Positions 22,518 through 33,060 of a DNA stretch of 64,000 nt are shown piece by piece; positions within the stretch are counted from its first letter, which is position 1, and each line of letters starts with the position of its first letter. The stretch lies in assembly GCA_002914805.1 (NCBI GenBank), contig JXTB01000145.1, forward strand, positions 372,234-436,233. Reading direction: 5' to 3'. The notes under the pieces are model-generated. The model saw nothing but the letters and a program-made list of their open reading frames with translations. It was not told where the DNA came from and searched no databases. Source of the stretch: Parasponia andersonii. Lineage: Eukaryota > Streptophyta > Magnoliopsida > Rosales > Cannabaceae. A program made the translations under genes and the position numbers.

Positions 22518-22770
22518 GAATGTTGTAAATATAATAGTGTGAATATTATTTGGGATTAGCAATCAATTCTGTGATTATAGATAAGTATCAATTCCTGTTT
22601 AATTATTTGATTGATTCTATCAAATCCTAAATTGATTGATTTACTAAATTTCCATATTCATGTGGTAGAATTCTTTCCTTTAGAGGTTGTATCCTAAAAC
22701 CATAAATAGGGACTTTGAACTCATTGTTAATGCACAACAAGAAAGAATAATTTCTTATTTTCTATTCGAG
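22518..22770 (+). repeat. probable 3' LTR of the third copia remnant
   Basis: It starts at about tgttgtaaatataatag, downstream of the RNase H remnant, and contains a TATA-type promoter stretch (ccataaataggg, about 22700). It ends near ttctattcgagg. No second LTR is present to fix the limits. Confidence 0.45.
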
Positions 22771-23422
22771 GAAACTGCATCGGGTACCCATTTTTAGCAC
22801 TCAGTGTCTGTAAACATCTCTTTTTGATGGGACCTATATTTTTATCCCTTTTTAAAAAATATAATTTCTCTTGTTCCACTTTTGCCTTTCACTTTATCCC
22901 TTTCTAGTTTTCCCTTTATTGCTTTCCGCTCATCTCTATCTAACCGTCTAAGGATCGAGTTCATCTCATAATTAGCTATGGAAATGGAGATCGATTCTCC
23001 TCTGCAATTCAAAGCTGGAGATATTTTCAAGGAGATTGAAACCGATGATTCCTCAGTGTTCAAATTCTTTCCTACGAGCTCCTCCTTGATTGTTCACTGA
23101 AGGAATTCTTCAAAAATTTGGAGCATATGAGCTTGAGTAGGACTTCTATGATGTCTCATACAGATAGTGACGATTCAGCTAAATCTCCATCCTTGTAAGC
23201 CTAACCTTTTTTTTTTTCCCTGTCTACAAGAATTTTTTAGGGTAACTTTACTCATATTTTGAATCTCAATTCAAAATTTTGTGTGAATTAAGTGAATCTT
23301 TGGCGAAATACTATATATAAGGATCTAAATGATGGATGTCAACTCGCATGAATTGGAATTCGTTCAATGCCTTACTAATCCCACTTACATACACCGTATG
23401 TTTTTTATTTAAATTTATTTTC

Positions 23423-23426
<4 letters not shown>

Positions 23427-23462
<36 letters not shown>
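23427..23462. repeat. TA dinucleotide microsatellite
   Basis: An uninterrupted TA run of about 18 units. Confidence 0.95.
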
Positions 23463-23468
<6 letters not shown>

Positions 23469-23972
23469 ACATGTGTGATTCTTTGACTGCAATTTGTTAA
23501 TTGATAGAAGCGGAATTTTTGTATTTCTTTTTTTGTTTTTTTGGTAGAAGTGTTAGAAAACAATTAGTTTATTCCTATCATGTGAAGACGAATGATTGAA
23601 GGCCAATTTGAAGCAATACCAAATTAAAGATCATACAAATTTAGTTTTACTTACCATATTTATGAATATATCTCAACTCGAGACTACCTCCTCCTCTGTT
23701 CTTAGACATCCTCGATTGGCTTTCAATACTTTCATAATCTAAATGAGAACAAAACAACTCATATATATTATTACTAACTAAAACAAATTTCCTCAAACAC
23801 CCCTAGTCCCATTTGGCAAATACCACTCCCCTGACTTTTACATATTCTAATTTCTAAGAAGGAAACCCTTTACTTCATTACCAGAAACATTTCCTCAACT
23901 TAACTCATTCCTAATTTTCGCAGAGTGTACCAAAAACTCGGGACCTACAAGGCTGCAACAACAATCTTCCAC

Positions 23973-24650
23973 TCAGCATTTCCCCGAAACGGACTTGAGA
24001 CTACTTCTGATGGACCGAAAGGACTCAAGAATTTGACCTCCCCATCTGTTGAAGGCCTCCCATAATAACCTTGCCAGAAAAGGCCCAGCAGCTGCAGTCA
24101 AAATGTAACGAAACCTCACGGACTCTTTCGGTGTTACGGCGAAAACCGCAGACCCGTAAGTGACCATCATGGAAACTGTGGCGAACCACACCTCGAAATG
24201 GAAAGGGAACCTGTAATCAATCATTACAACAATAATTGTAGTTGTCACTACTACATTATTTGAGTTGTACGTCATGTATTCGGAATTGACATGGGAATTC
24301 GTGATTGGTTTAAAGTTTAAAAAAAAAAGTATGTGTCATGCTTACCTGTAAGTGAGGGATATGATGACCACGATGGCTGAGGAGAGAGCCAGAGTGTTTG
24401 ATATCAGAAAAACGTAAAAGGGCGTCTGATGGGCGGCGTAGATGGCTCTTCCGGCGTTGTGACCGTCTTTGGTCTCTTGCCAAACACCGCCGGGAGGGTT
24501 GACTCCGGCTTGGAAAGTCACGGCGGTGATCAGAGCGGCGACTACAAGAAGAACGTTTCGGGCATCACTGGGAGAGTCTTTGTTCTTATCGTATTGAAAG
24601 CTCTTGAACCATCTCCACGACCCTGGCTTTTCGTTTGGTGGGTTCGCCAT
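23973..24650 (-). CDS. PGG-domain membrane protein, tandem copy 1 (180 aa)
   Basis: Two exons: 24650-24346 and 24210-23973. The 135-bp intron has a gtaag donor and a cag acceptor and splits one Arg codon. Residues about 26-58 are the PGG domain: DARNVLLVVAALITAVTFQA, then GVNPPGGVW. Three further hydrophobic segments follow (about 77-99, 108-126 and 133-150), giving a four-helix membrane protein with a short charged tail. There are no ankyrin repeats, unlike most PGG proteins such as ACD6-type ankyrin proteins, so this is a PGG-only form. The C-terminal part carries AVTPKESVRFRYIL. The closest relative is the gene at 30746-31625. PGG proteins are associated with defence and stress signalling at membranes; the role here is inferred from the family only. 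The transcript leader ends in nine C and nine A residues directly before the ATG. Confidence 0.85.
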
Positions 24651-24754
24651 TTTTTTTTTGGGGGGGGGCCTGCTTGTGGCTCTCTAGTGCAGATAATAGG
24701 ATTCTGCTCTGGGTTTGGCTTGTTAGAAATAAATATATGCGCAGATAAATGATT

Positions 24755-24840
24755 ATATAATATGGTTATGGGAAAATAGTGGAATTTGGGTCAAGGTTCC
24801 AAGTAAGAACAAGGAAGGAGAAGTGGAAGGTTCGTGGGAG
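24755..24840 (-). promoter_or_regulatory. proximal promoter shared by both PGG copies, copy 1
   Basis: A TATA-like attatataat lies about 105 bp upstream of the start codon. Further upstream, tcaaggttcc and aagtggaaggttcgt match the equivalent region of the second PGG gene. The palindromic core gaaggttc (24826-24833) fits the GAAnnTTC heat-shock-element pattern, but a single core is weak evidence. Confidence 0.45.
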
Positions 24841-25318
24841 TAGTATAGAACTAAGGAAGTCATTATATGGATTACTTTTGACCTCTCAAAATTATGAAAA
24901 AGGGCCAGAGAGAGTGATAATGAGAATCCAGAATGAAAAATAAAATTTTAACATAAACAAACCTTGCTAATAATGATTGGCAGGCAAATAAAGTGCTTGT
25001 GTGAGTGCTAGCCACACAAGCCTTTTTCTTTTCTTTTCTTAACATATACATATACTTAGTGGTTAATATAAATCTTAGTTTTCTCGGACTCTCCAATCTT
25101 ATCAGTCTCTGTTTGCTACTTTTCTTAAATTTCTTTACATTTTGTAATTCTCACGTACATAAATTGATGTATATAAATTTATTTATTTCCTTACTTTGTC
25201 ATTAGTGCCAATAATTTCATTAGCTAAGAATTAGTGATTAGCTTTATTTTTTTTGTCCTCTATATATATAATATAAAACAACTTACTCAATTACTAATTT
25301 AAAAAAACAAGCACGTAC
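24841..25318. other. intergenic stretch between PGG copy 1 and the copia element
   Basis: AT-rich; no gene or repeat unit was recognised. Short frames on both strands lack family features. Confidence 0.6.
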
Positions 25319-25717
25319 CGTTAGAATTTTACTTGTTAGCTTTTATAATTATTTTATACTTTGTCCTACATCACTTGTGTATGAATATTTGAGATTTATA
25401 ATTGTCTATAAATAAAGTTTTCTGCAATTAATTTTGAATCATCTCAAAATTAGATTCTCTATTAGTGAGGACATTTATTCCTTAGGATCTCCATAGTTTT
25501 ATTTTTATTATTTTTTCCCATTTGTATCTGGGTTTTTGCATTATAGTCCAGATTTTGTATTTTCTCTTTTTGAAGTTAGTAAAGTGGTCAGCAATATTCC
25601 GAGGACGTAATTGCCGAACCTTTTCTGTTTTTGTTAATTTCAATAGCTAGTTGGTAGTTTATATTTAATATCGTCTTAGTATTAAATATAAGTATTTGTA
25701 GTTGTGCTTCCACTACA
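25319..25717 (+). repeat. 5' LTR of the copia element
   Basis: Defined by its similarity to 29880-30281 and by the primer-binding site a few bases after its end. It carries a TATA-like tataaataaag near 25406. The start is degenerate (cgttag for tgttag). Confidence 0.8.
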
Positions 25718-25724
25718 CAAGAAG

Positions 25725-25735
25725 TGGTATCAGAG
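25725..25735 (+). promoter_or_regulatory. primer-binding site (initiator tRNA-Met)
   Basis: tggtatcagag is the standard plant copia primer-binding site, complementary to the 3' end of initiator methionine tRNA. It lies just after the first LTR. Confidence 0.9.
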
Positions 25736-25796
25736 TAGCATGTTCGTCCTAGGCTTTGTTTTGTAGCTATATTAACACAAATATCAGAATCTTCGT

Positions 25797-28700
25797 CAAT
25801 GCCAGTAGAGACGAAAACGATGACTAGTGCAAAAATCGACGTGGAGAAATTTGATGACTGAAATAACTTCGGCTTGTGGCAGTACGAGGTATTGGATAAT
25901 TTATGTCAACAAGATCATGACATTACTTTGGAGGATATGAAACCGGAGAAAATGGATGATAAAGAATGGGAAAGGATCAATTGTCAAACTTGTGATACGA
26001 TCCGCTCATGTCTTTATAGAAAACAGAAGTATCCATTCATGAGGGAGACTTCTACAAGTAAGCTATGGAAGGCGCTCGAGAACAAGTACATGAAGAAGAG
26101 TAATTAGAACCGGGTATACTTGAAGAAGAGACTTTTCCTTCTCTAGTTGAAGCCTGGTACGACTATCGGTGACCACATTGATACTTTCAACCAGTTGATT
26201 ACAGATTTGTTAAATTTGGATGAAACCTTCAAAGATGAGAATGAAGTAATATTGCTGATTGGGTCCCTTCCTGATGAGTTAGATCATCTCTGTATTATGT
26301 TGCTTCATGGGAAGGAAAAATTGTACTTCAATGAAGTTAGTGTTACATTATATAACCATAAGATTCGAAAGAAAGACCAGAAGAAGCGCTTACAGCCAGA
26401 GGATGTAGTAAAAGCTGTAAGTAGGAGAAAGGGGTAGATCTTGTTCAAAGGGAAGACCTGGCTGATAAGGATGAATATACATTTTGCCATAAGAAAAGGC
26501 ATTAGAAGAAAGATTGTCTGAAGTTATAGAATAAAGGCAAGGGCAAAGCTACTTCTGATGCATATTTAGCTGAAGTTGAGGATAATGAGTCAGATTTTAC
26601 TCTAGTTAGTCAGCCAATGATGTCTCAGCATGACGAGTAGATTTTAGATTTGGGTTGCACTTACCATATGTGTCCTCACAATGAGTGGTTCTTCAATTTT
26701 GAAGAGCTAAATGATGGAGTTGTTTACATGGGAAATAATGAATCATGTAAAACAGCTAGGGTAGGTTCAATTTGATTGAAAAATCATGATGGATCGACTA
26801 GAGTTCTGACAGATATTCGGTATATACCGAAATTGAAGAAGAATCTCATCTCTTTGGGAGCTTTAGAATCCAAAGACTTCGTTATGACTATACAAGATGG
26901 AATTCTAAAAGTCACTTCATACTCTTTGGTGCTGATGAAAGGTACAAGAAGAAATAATCTGTATTTTTACAATGATAATACAGTTATTAGATCAGTCATT
27001 GCGGTTTCTGAAGTTGATAAAGCTTTAGAAATTACCAGGTTATGGCATATGCGTTTGGGACATATAAGGGAAAAAATTTTCTTTAGTTTGGTGAAACAAG
27101 GCTTACTGAAAGAAGAAAGCCCTGCAAGTTGGACTTTTTTAAATACTGTATTCTTGGAAAATAGACAAAAATGAAGTTCAGCACAACAATTCACAATACT
27201 GAGGGTATTCTGGATTATGTTCATTCATATGTGTGGGGACCTACCAAGACAGCTTCTTTGGGAGGTATGCACTATTTTGTTACTTTTTTTCGACAAATTT
27301 TCCAGAAGAGTTTCGGTATATGTAATGAAAAATAAGGATGATGTGTTTGAAGTTTTCCTTAAATGGAAAAAGATGATTGAGACTTAGATGGGAAGAAAGA
27401 TCAAACGACTTCTATCAGACAACGGTGGAGACTATAAGAGTGATCCTCTTTTGGGAGTTTGCCAGTCTGAAGGTATTGTACGTCACTTTATAATCAGAAA
27501 ACCACCACAACAGAATAGGGTGGTAGAATGCATGAATGGACTTTGCTGGAGAAGGTTCAGTGTATGTTGTCCAATGCTAGGTTGGGCAAGGTTTTTTGGG
27601 CTGAAGCAATTACGTATAGGTGTCATCTCATCAATCGTTTACTATTGACTGCAATTGGAGGCAAAACCCCTCTCGAGGTATGGTCTGGAAAACTTGCTAG
27701 TAATTATGATTCTTTATATGTCTTTGGTTCCACTGCCTATTATCATGTGAAAGAATCTAAGTTGGAACCGAGAGCTAAGAAAGCATTATATATGGACATC
27801 AACTCAGGTGTAAAAGGATATCGACTTTGGTGTCTAAGTTCAAGGAAGATTTTATTTAGTAGGGATGTTACTTTTGATAAGTCTGTCATGTTGAAGAATG
27901 TAACAAAAGACCAAGAGAAGACCATTAGTATTCCGTAGCAGGTGGAGCCTAGTTGGTAACAGGTGGAGCCTAGTCAGTAGCAGGTAGAGTTTGAGAAAAC
28001 GACAACAGTAGTCTCAACTAATATTATTGAAAATAGTGGTGACACTCCATTAGTAGAGGAGGACACTGAAGATGAAGAAGAAGTTCCGACCCAAGAGCCT
28101 CAACAGCAGCAAGAATCAATTGCCATAATAGGCCAAGACATAAAATTTGTAAACCTGCTCGATTTTTTGATATGGTGGCCTATGCACTACCCATTATAGA
28201 TAATGATGTTCCTTCCACGTACAAAGATGCAGTCAAAAGTTCAGAAAATGAACAGTAGAAGAAAGCAATCGAGGAAGAAAAGCAGTCTCTTTAGAAGAAT
28301 GAAACTTGCGAGCTAGCTCAATTACCGAAGAATAAGAAGGCAATTGGGTGCAAATGGGTATATGCAAAGAAAGAATGATTTTCTGATAAGAATGATGTTC
28401 GCTTCAAGGACAGATTGGTAGTGAAAGGCTACGCTCAGTTAGAAGGAATTGATTACAATGAAGTATTTTCTCCAGTCATTAAACATTCTTCCATTAGAAT
28501 TTTGTTAGCCTTGTTAGCGCAGTTGGATCTTAAACTAGTTCAATTGGATGTGAAAACCGTGTTTCTACACGATGATTTAGAAGAAGAAATCTATGTCTCA
28601 ACCACATGGATTCAAGGTTGCTAAAAAAGAAAATTGGGTTTGTAAATTGAAAAGATCGCTTTATGGGCTGAGACAATCACCAAGCAGTGATACAAGCGAT

Positions 28701-29780
28701 TTGATCGGTTTATGATAGGTTAGAAGTACACAAGAAGCGAGTTTGATAGTTGTGTGTATTTTTACAGGCTACAAGGTGGGTCTTTCATTTATCTACTCTT
28801 AAATGTTGATGATATGTTAATAGCTTCAAGGAGTCAAAAAGAAATTAAGAAGTTGAAGACTCAGTTAAATCAAGAGTTAGAGATGAAGGATCTCGGTGAA
28901 GCAAAGAAGATTCTCGGTATGGAGATTAGTAGAGATAGAGAGAGAGGCAAGGTTAGTTTGACTCAGAAGTAATATCTGAAAAAAGTATTACAACATTTTA
29001 GTATGAATGAACAATCAAAACCTGTTAGTACACTGCTTGCTCCTCATTTCAAGCTTAGTGCGTCTTTTTCCCCGAGTATAGATACATAGCGAGAGTACAT
29101 GTCACAAGTTCTGTATTCAAATGTAGTTGGTAGCTTGATATATACGATGATGTGTACGAGACCTGATATTTCACATGCAATTAGAGTTGTGAGTAGATTT
29201 ATGCATGATCCGGCTAAAGATCATTGGTAAATTGTGAAATGGATTCTACAGTACTTATTGAAGACTGTAGATGTTAGTTTGGTTTTTGAGAGGGATGATA
29301 GACTTGGTCAGTGTGCAGTTGGTTATGTTGATTTCGATTATGCTGGTGATTTGGATAAATATCGATCAACTACTGGATATGTATTCACATTTACAAGAGT
29401 ACCAATCAGTTAAAAGTCTATTTTACAGTCTACAGTTACTTTGTCTACTATAGAGGTAGAGTACATAACAATTACAGAGGCTGTGAAGGAAGCTATTTGG
29501 TTACAAGGATTACTAGAAGAACTAGGAGTTGTTCAAGAGCATGTTTATATTTATTTTGATAGTCAGAGTACCATTCACTTAGCGAAGAATCCAGGATACT
29601 ATGTACGTACGAAGTATATTAATGTCCGACATTACTTTGTGCGAAAGATTATTGATGAAAGAAAGATACTGCTTCAGAAGATTTGGACTGCTGAAAATCT
29701 TGCAGATATGATGACTAATGTGGTGATATTGATTAAGTTCAATCATTGTTTGGACTTGATCAATATCCTGCAAGTTTAAC
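25797..29780 (+). pseudogene. copia gag-pol remnant
   Basis: In order: a gag UBN2-like region (about 25874-26437: WQYEVLDNL, TSKLWKALENKY, LIGSLPDEL); a zinc-knuckle trace (about 26475); the protease region (about 26640, where the expected D-S/T-G reads DLG); GAG-pre-integrase (about 27040: LWHMRLGHI); integrase (27300-27938: LLSDNGGDYKS, PQQNRVVE, GKTPLEVWSG); RT (28415-28970: KGYAQLEGIDYNEVFSPV, LDVKTVFLHDDLEEEIYV, with NVDD in place of YVDD); and RNase H (29441-29740: STIEVEYITITEAVKEAIW). There are stops throughout, and frameshifts near 26110, 27180, 27640 and 28620. It is not functional, with two catalytic motifs altered in addition to the stops. Confidence 0.88.
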
Positions 29781-29879
29781 GGCACCTTTCGGCACATAAA
29801 GTGGCGTTGCCATAATAGACAGAGGATACGAGAATTGGAGAAATTTAGGTAGGACCTGCTAACTCGTCCAGGTGGATAT

Positions 29880-30281
29880 TATTAAAATTTTGGCTTGTTA
29901 GCTTTTGTAATTATTTTGTATTTTATCCCACATCGCTTTTATATGAATATTTGGGGTCTACAATTTGCTATAAATAAAGCCTTTTGCAATTAGTTTTGAA
30001 TCATCCCAAAATTAGTTTCCCTATTGATGAGGACTTTTATTCCTAAGAACCTCCATAGTTTTGTTTTTACCATTTTTTCTTTATGAGTTTTTGCATTAGA
30101 ATCTAGATTTTGTATTTTTTTTAATTTGCCGAGTCTCACTAAATTTTGTATTCTCTTTTATTTTTACATTTAGTATTATTTGCGCATTTTTAATTTTTGT
30201 TAATTTCAATAATTAATTAGTAGTTTATATTTAATATTATTTTAGTATTAAATATAAACGTAGTCGTAACATTCCTCTGTA
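29880..30281 (+). repeat. 3' LTR of the copia element
   Basis: The partner of 25319-25717, with scattered substitutions and small indels. It starts after a purine-rich tract at 29869-29877. Confidence 0.8.
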
Positions 30282-30745
30282 TATTCCTCTCTTTCAGTAA
30301 TTCTATATGTTGTGTTTAGTGTTACTCGAACGTTCAAGGTGCACTATAAAATTCGAATGAGAGAAAAACTTATTTTATCGCTTAGTGCTTGTCAATTGTC
30401 ATGCCACTAAACTTTGGACAGTAAAAAAACTAAAGGAGCATTGACACTTTGAGAATTTCCGTACGTGTTTCCGTTAAATCTTCTCTCTAAATACGTTAAA
30501 AATAAAATAAAAATTACATGAGAAGTGATTACCTCTAAACATACCTAAATCCTATTTGACCGAGACCACTCCCCTGACTTTTACATACTCTAAAAAGAAA
30601 ACCCCTTACATCGTCATACACTACTATTAAAAAAAAAAAGGAAATATACTAATATATGCAGCATTCCTCAGCCACTTCATTCCCATTTTCATGAACACAA
30701 AGGGTATCAAAATTTTTGACCCAAAACAACGGTATCTTTTCCACT
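30282..30745. other. 3' flank of PGG copy 2, shared with copy 1
   Basis: The part from about 30530 is similar to 23800-23880: both contain ccactcccctgacttttacata and a following gaaaaccc block. The duplicated unit therefore includes downstream DNA as well as the gene. Confidence 0.7.
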
Positions 30746-31625
30746 TCATTTCCTCAGAACGGACAAACTACTTGCAATCGACCGGAGGAAGTCTAGAATT
30801 CTACCGCCCCATCTGTTGAAGGCCTCCCACAAAAGCCTTATCAGAACAGGCACAGCTGCCGCGGACAGAATGTAACGAAATCTCACTGACTCTTTAGGCG
30901 TCACGGCGAACACTGCTGACCCATAAGTGATTATCATGGAGACAGTAGATAGCCACACTTCGAAATGAAAAGGGAACCTGCGAAAAAAACAAAGATACAA
31001 AGTATCAGGCTATCAGCATTAATAAGAAGAAAAATATAAATTTTCAGTTAATAAGAACTTGCCATGTGAAACTGTGTGAATCTTTTGTCTCAACATAATG
31101 TGTCCAAAGTAAAACAAGAAAAAAAAAAATTGTGATCGTGAAAAGTGAAATCCTAAGCAAATCAGAAAAAATGTCCATATCTATTGACATACGTACTAAT
31201 ATTATCACCAGAAACTATATTTTTAAGCCTTTCACCTCCTACTATATATTTTTAACATTGACATGTGAATATATAACTGGTCCCCCAACAAAAAAAAATG
31301 TGGGAAAGTTTGGTGCTTACCTGTAAGTGAGGCATATGATAACCAAAATGGCAGAGGAGAGAGCCAAAGTGTTTGATATGAGAAAAACATAGAAGGGCGT
31401 CTGGTGGGTGGCGTAGATGGCTCTTCCAGCAGTGTGGCCACCATTGTTGTCTTGCCAAACGCCGCCGGGAGGGTTGACTCCTGCTTGGAAGGTCACGGCC
31501 GTGATCAGAGCGGTGACGATGAGAAGAACATTTCGGGCTTCACTGGGTTTGTCTTGCTTTTTGTCGTATTGGAAGCTCTTGAACCATCTCCACGACCCTG
31601 CAGTTTCCTGTGGTGGTTTCGCCAT
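30746..31625 (-). CDS. PGG-domain membrane protein, tandem copy 2 (178 aa)
   Basis: Two exons: 31625-31321 and 30977-30746. The splice phase matches copy 1, but the intron is longer (343 bp). The start at 31625 was chosen because it aligns with copy 1 (both begin MA-x-PP and continue SWRWFKSFQYDK); an ATG further upstream is in frame but not conserved. The PGG domain (ITAVTFQAGVNPPGGVWQ) and AVTPKESVRFRYIL are conserved. Differences concentrate in the linker after PGG and in the last 15 residues. Four hydrophobic segments suggest a polytopic membrane protein, again without ankyrin repeats. Both reading frames are intact and the gene order and strand are the same, so this is a tandem duplicate of 23973-24650. 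Confidence 0.85.
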
Positions 31626-31699
31626 TGCTTTTTTTCTTTTAATTAGTATTACGATAACCCAATTGCAATGATATTTATGATGGTCTCGAGGAGTATATA

Positions 31700-31810
31700 C
31701 ACACATATATGTATATTATAAAATATGGTGTGGAAAAGTGAGTGTTTTATGTTCAAGGTTGCGAGTGAGGAAGGAGCGAAGAAGAATAAGTGGAAGGTTC
31801 CTCTCGAAGG
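31700..31810 (-). promoter_or_regulatory. proximal promoter shared by both PGG copies, copy 2
   Basis: It has a TATA-like tattataaaat about 90 bp upstream of the start, then gttcaaggtt and aagtggaaggttc, matching the other copy. The GAAnnTTC core is at 31793-31800. Confidence 0.45.
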
Positions 31811-31915
31811 AAAAAGCTAGTGAAGTGCAGCATGAACTCGATAAAGCATTTGGGAGTCTTTAAAAGTACGAAAAAGTTCATTTAGAAAGTTACATCACAT
31901 AACAAAGAAATTCTG

Positions 31916-31946
<31 letters not shown>

Positions 31947-32316
31947 CGCGGTTTGTCTTATCAGTGCCTGATAATGTTTGGCAGGTAATGTTCCAAGACA
32001 CAAGTATATTTTATTCCCCCCCAAAAAAAGATAAAAAACAACGACAACTTGTTTTGCTTTTGTGTCTAGTATTATTGGGTCAAATTAGACTCATATGCCC
32101 AATTAATTAAGATGGAGTTTACAGTTTTTGAATATGAGAATAAAGAATGAATTAATTATAAAAAAAATATCCTCTAATTTAAATCTTGAAATTTGTAGTC
32201 TACAAAATAATATTCTGAAATTTAGAATTCCTAAAAATTAATATTTTGAACTAATTTTTTGACTAATTTTATTAAGAAAAAAATAATAATATCATACATT
32301 AAAATTAGATTAGTCC
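31811..32316. other. AT-rich stretch with a long A-run
   Basis: It contains a pure A tract at 31921-31946. From about 32160 the sequence resembles an inverted relative of about 52000-52150 (tctacaaaataat, cctaaaaattaatatttt). No gene was seen. Confidence 0.5.
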
Positions 32317-32510
32317 TTAGTATTTTCTTTAATTTTGAGGATATATATTATTACTTTTTATCGATTAAAGTTATTCAAAAATTTAACTTAAAAGTATTAA
32401 AAGATATAATTTTTTAGTATTTTCTTTAATTTTGAGGATATATATTATTACTTTTTATCGATTAAAGTTATTCAAAAATTTAACTTAAAAGTATTAAAAG
32501 ATATAATTTT
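32317..32510. repeat. 97-bp near-perfect tandem duplication
   Basis: The unit starting ttagtattttctttaattttg at 32317 recurs at 32414 without visible change. This indicates a recent slippage or unequal-exchange event. Confidence 0.9.
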
Positions 32511-32714
32511 ATAAAGTCTAAATTTTAAAATCTAAATTACATAACACACGCAAACATATTTAGTTTACCCTGACAATAAATGACAAGAAATTTTGGTTCA
32601 GGCAGTGATATTGGTTTTAATGGAATAGATGAGCTATTAATTGAGCTCATAAATGAACTCGTTGGACTAGCTCTTTGGGCTCATAACTGGTTATAACATT
32701 AAGGGCTTTTAAGC

Positions 32715-33060
32715 CGAATGGCCAAAGTTTGGATACTGTGTGAAAAATGTTAAATCGATTATATTTAACACCGTTAAAGAATGGCAAATTTTTGAAAATT
32801 ATTTGAAAAATAGCTGTTTTTTATATTTAATAGATCAAAATATATTGATTTTATTTTTGTATAAATCTGATTTATTTTTTAAAAAAATTATTTATTTATT
32901 TATAAAATTGATTTATTTTTTAAACAATAGATCAATTAAAAACCTGGTCATTTATCAAAATAAAATTATATAAAACTGTTGTTTATTAAATAGATGTAAA
33001 AAATGGTCATTTTTCAAATTGATCTAAATAAAAAGGATATTTCTTATAAATACTCTAACG
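32715..33060 (+). repeat. dispersed repeat, partner of 40740-41110
   Basis: Both blocks contain, in the same order, atactgt(g)..aaaaatg, ttttgaaaattatttgaaaaatag or its equivalent, tatttaatagatcaaaatatattgat or its equivalent, atttattaaataratgtaaaaa and tatttcttataaatact. Both are non-coding and AT-rich. The nature of the element is unknown. Confidence 0.6.

Larger units (their letters stand above)
25319..30281 (+). mobile_element. Ty1/copia retrotransposon, structurally complete but decayed
   Basis: The two LTRs (25319-25717 and 29880-30281) are clearly related, and share ttagcttttrtaattatttt, aatcatcycaaaattag and tagtttatatttaatat. A primer-binding site complementary to initiator tRNA-Met follows the first LTR. 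A gag-pol region and a purine-rich tract (aggtgga) precede the second. Many stops break the coding region and the LTRs differ at many positions, so the insertion is old. It sits between the two PGG genes. A convincing target-site duplication was not seen and the outer limits are good to about 10 bp. Confidence 0.88.

Noticed and set aside
22978..23100. 40-codon ATG frame with protein-like start (MEMEIDSPLQFKAGD)
   Set aside because: Too short, no family recognised, no splice partner nearby. The sequence follows a decayed LTR and may be a gene fragment, but I cannot support it.
24429..24752. 107-codon plus-strand frame opposite PGG copy 1 (similar one at 31404-31671)
   Set aside because: Both lie opposite conserved PGG exons, so their similarity to each other reflects the true gene on the other strand.
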